From Paracoccus methylarcula (GTDB lineage: Bacteria; Pseudomonadota; Alphaproteobacteria; Rhodobacterales; Rhodobacteraceae): 64,000 nucleotides of DNA. Position numbers and translations under genes: made by a program. Positions within the stretch are counted from its first letter, which is position 1, and every line of letters starts with the position of its first letter. The notes below the pieces were generated by a model, which saw nothing but the letters and a program-made list of their open reading frames with translations, had not been told where the DNA came from and ran no database searches. The stretch covers positions 236,032 through 300,031 of the forward strand of contig NZ_PXNQ02000005.1 of assembly GCF_003007735.2 (NCBI RefSeq). The letters are read 5' to 3'. This document shows, piece by piece, positions 63,321 to 64,000 of the stretch.

Positions 63321-63955
63321 TGAAACGACAATTGAACGATATGCTGCGCCGCCTGCCGGTCTGGGCGGTATGGCTGGGTGGCCTGCTTCCCCTGGGATTG
63401 CTGATCTGGGACATCTTCACCGGGGGGCTCGGGGTCGAACCGGTCCGCGATGTCGAACACAGGTTGGGCCGCACCGCGCTGTATTTCCTGATCGCGAGCC
63501 TTGCGGTGACGCCGCTTTTGCGAATCGCGGGAATCAGCCTGATGAAATTTCGCCGGGCGCTTGGGCTGCTATGTTTCACCTATGCTGGGCTGCATGTGCT
63601 CAGCTGGGTGACGATGGACATGGCGTTCCTGTGGTCGCAGATGGTGAAGGATGTGGTCAAGCGGCCCTACCTGCTCTTCGGGATGTCGGCCTTGCTGCTG
63701 TTGCTGCCGCTGGCGATCACCTCGAACAACCTGTCGATCCGGCGCATGGGCGGGCAGGCGTGGAGAAAGCTGCACAAGCTGGTCTATATTGCCGCGCCGC
63801 TGGTTGCGCTGCACTGGATCTGGGCGCTCAAGACATTCCCGGTCACGCCCGGGTTCTGGTTGGTCGTGATTCTCACGCTTCTGGGCTTGCGAGTCGCGAT
63901 TCCACGCCCCATTGGACGGGCAAAGCCGAGGGGGGTGGCAAAAGAAATAGGTTAA
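63320..63955 (+). CDS. msrQ: MsrQ haem-binding membrane subunit
   Basis: A 211-residue six-helix membrane protein that passes electrons from the respiratory chain to MsrP. Haem-binding histidines are expected in YAGLHVLSWV, WRKLHKLVY and VALHWIW; GRTALYFLIASLAVTPLLR and the N-terminus are also typical of the YedZ family. It is the last gene in the window. The final 45 bases hold nothing recognisable. Confidence 0.94.
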   Translation: MKRQLNDMLRRLPVWAVWLGGLLPLGLLIWDIFTGGLGVEPVRDVEHRLGRTALYFLIASLAVTPLLRIAGISLMKFRRALGLLCFTYAGLHVLSWVTMDMAFLWSQMVKDVVKRPYLLFGMSALLLLLPLAITSNNLSIRRMGGQAWRKLHKLVYIAAPLVALHWIWALKTFPVTPGFWLVVILTLLGLRVAIPRPIGRAKPRGVAKEIG

Positions 63956-64000
63956 ATCAGTGTGTTAATGAAAATATGGCGCTTCTGTGAAAATTTCCGC

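Noticed and set aside
1..64000. tRNA, rRNA, CRISPR, insertion sequence or prophage
   Set aside because: I looked for T-loop sequences, regularly spaced repeats, transposase or integrase motifs and long terminal repeats and found none that held up.

Overview
The window looks like chromosome of a GC-rich alphaproteobacterium of the Rhodobacteraceae, most likely Paracoccus or a close relative. This rests on the gene families present (Rhodobacter-type SqdB, MsrPQ, a SitABCD/Mur locus, an Rhizobium-etli-type asparaginase, TRAP transporters, Rhodobacteraceae-style capsule permease and glycosyltransferases) and on codon use. I see no rRNA, tRNA, CRISPR array, insertion sequence or prophage. Nearly all the DNA is coding, in short operons with ATGA, TGATG or GTGA overlaps.

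Layout. 1-2.2 kb (minus): an APC/ethanolamine-permease-like transporter (cut by the window edge) preceded by three tiny membrane-protein genes. 2.7-4.6 kb: truncated haemoglobin, then tungstate ABC genes tupB and tupC. 4.8-5.9 kb: sqdB (sulfolipid). 6-12.7 kb: a LacI-controlled sugar/polyol unit (regulator, operator, isomerase/epimerase, MocA-type dehydrogenase, ATPase, permease, binding protein). 12.8-21.7 kb: housekeeping genes (serB, nitronate monooxygenase, TSUP permease, asparaginase, IalB, rlmN, Zur-box-controlled zinT, LOG-family protein, dapD, UPF0178). 21.8-33.1 kb: surface polysaccharide region (capsule-export permease, cysQ, kdsB, galU, galE, two tandem related glycosyltransferases, a GT14-type enzyme, a double-domain sulfotransferase, phosphomannomutase). 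33.3-35.1 kb: NTF2-like/GNAT/nitrilase operon. 35.3-39.4 kb: Fur/Mur regulator facing sitABCD. 39.4-42.5 kb: MarR regulator, unassigned transporter and M20 carbamoylase. 42.5-46.1 kb: a large exported Sel1-like protein, then a preQ1 riboswitch with queC-queD-queE. 46.3-49.2 kb: TRAP transporter. 49.3-52.3 kb: ampR facing an ampC plus class A beta-lactamase operon. 52.4-64 kb: ModE-type HTH protein, thiolase, a possible small RNA, YhhQ queuosine-precursor transporter, mepA and neighbours, yggT-recQ, a lipase, a DUF302 protein and msrPQ.

Links between genes. CysQ would remove the PAP made by the sulfotransferase; GalU, GalE, phosphomannomutase and KdsB supply sugar donors for the glycosyltransferases and export permease. 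QueCDE make preQ0, sensed by a riboswitch in the queC leader, while YhhQ imports queuosine precursors. Metal regulation is visible as a Zur box before zinT and two Mur/Fur boxes before sitA.

Data quality. Six genes carry seven reading-frame breaks, and every one is repaired by adding back a single base, usually in a short G run. This points to homopolymer under-calling in the assembly rather than real gene decay. A TSUP permease also lacks an internal segment in frame.
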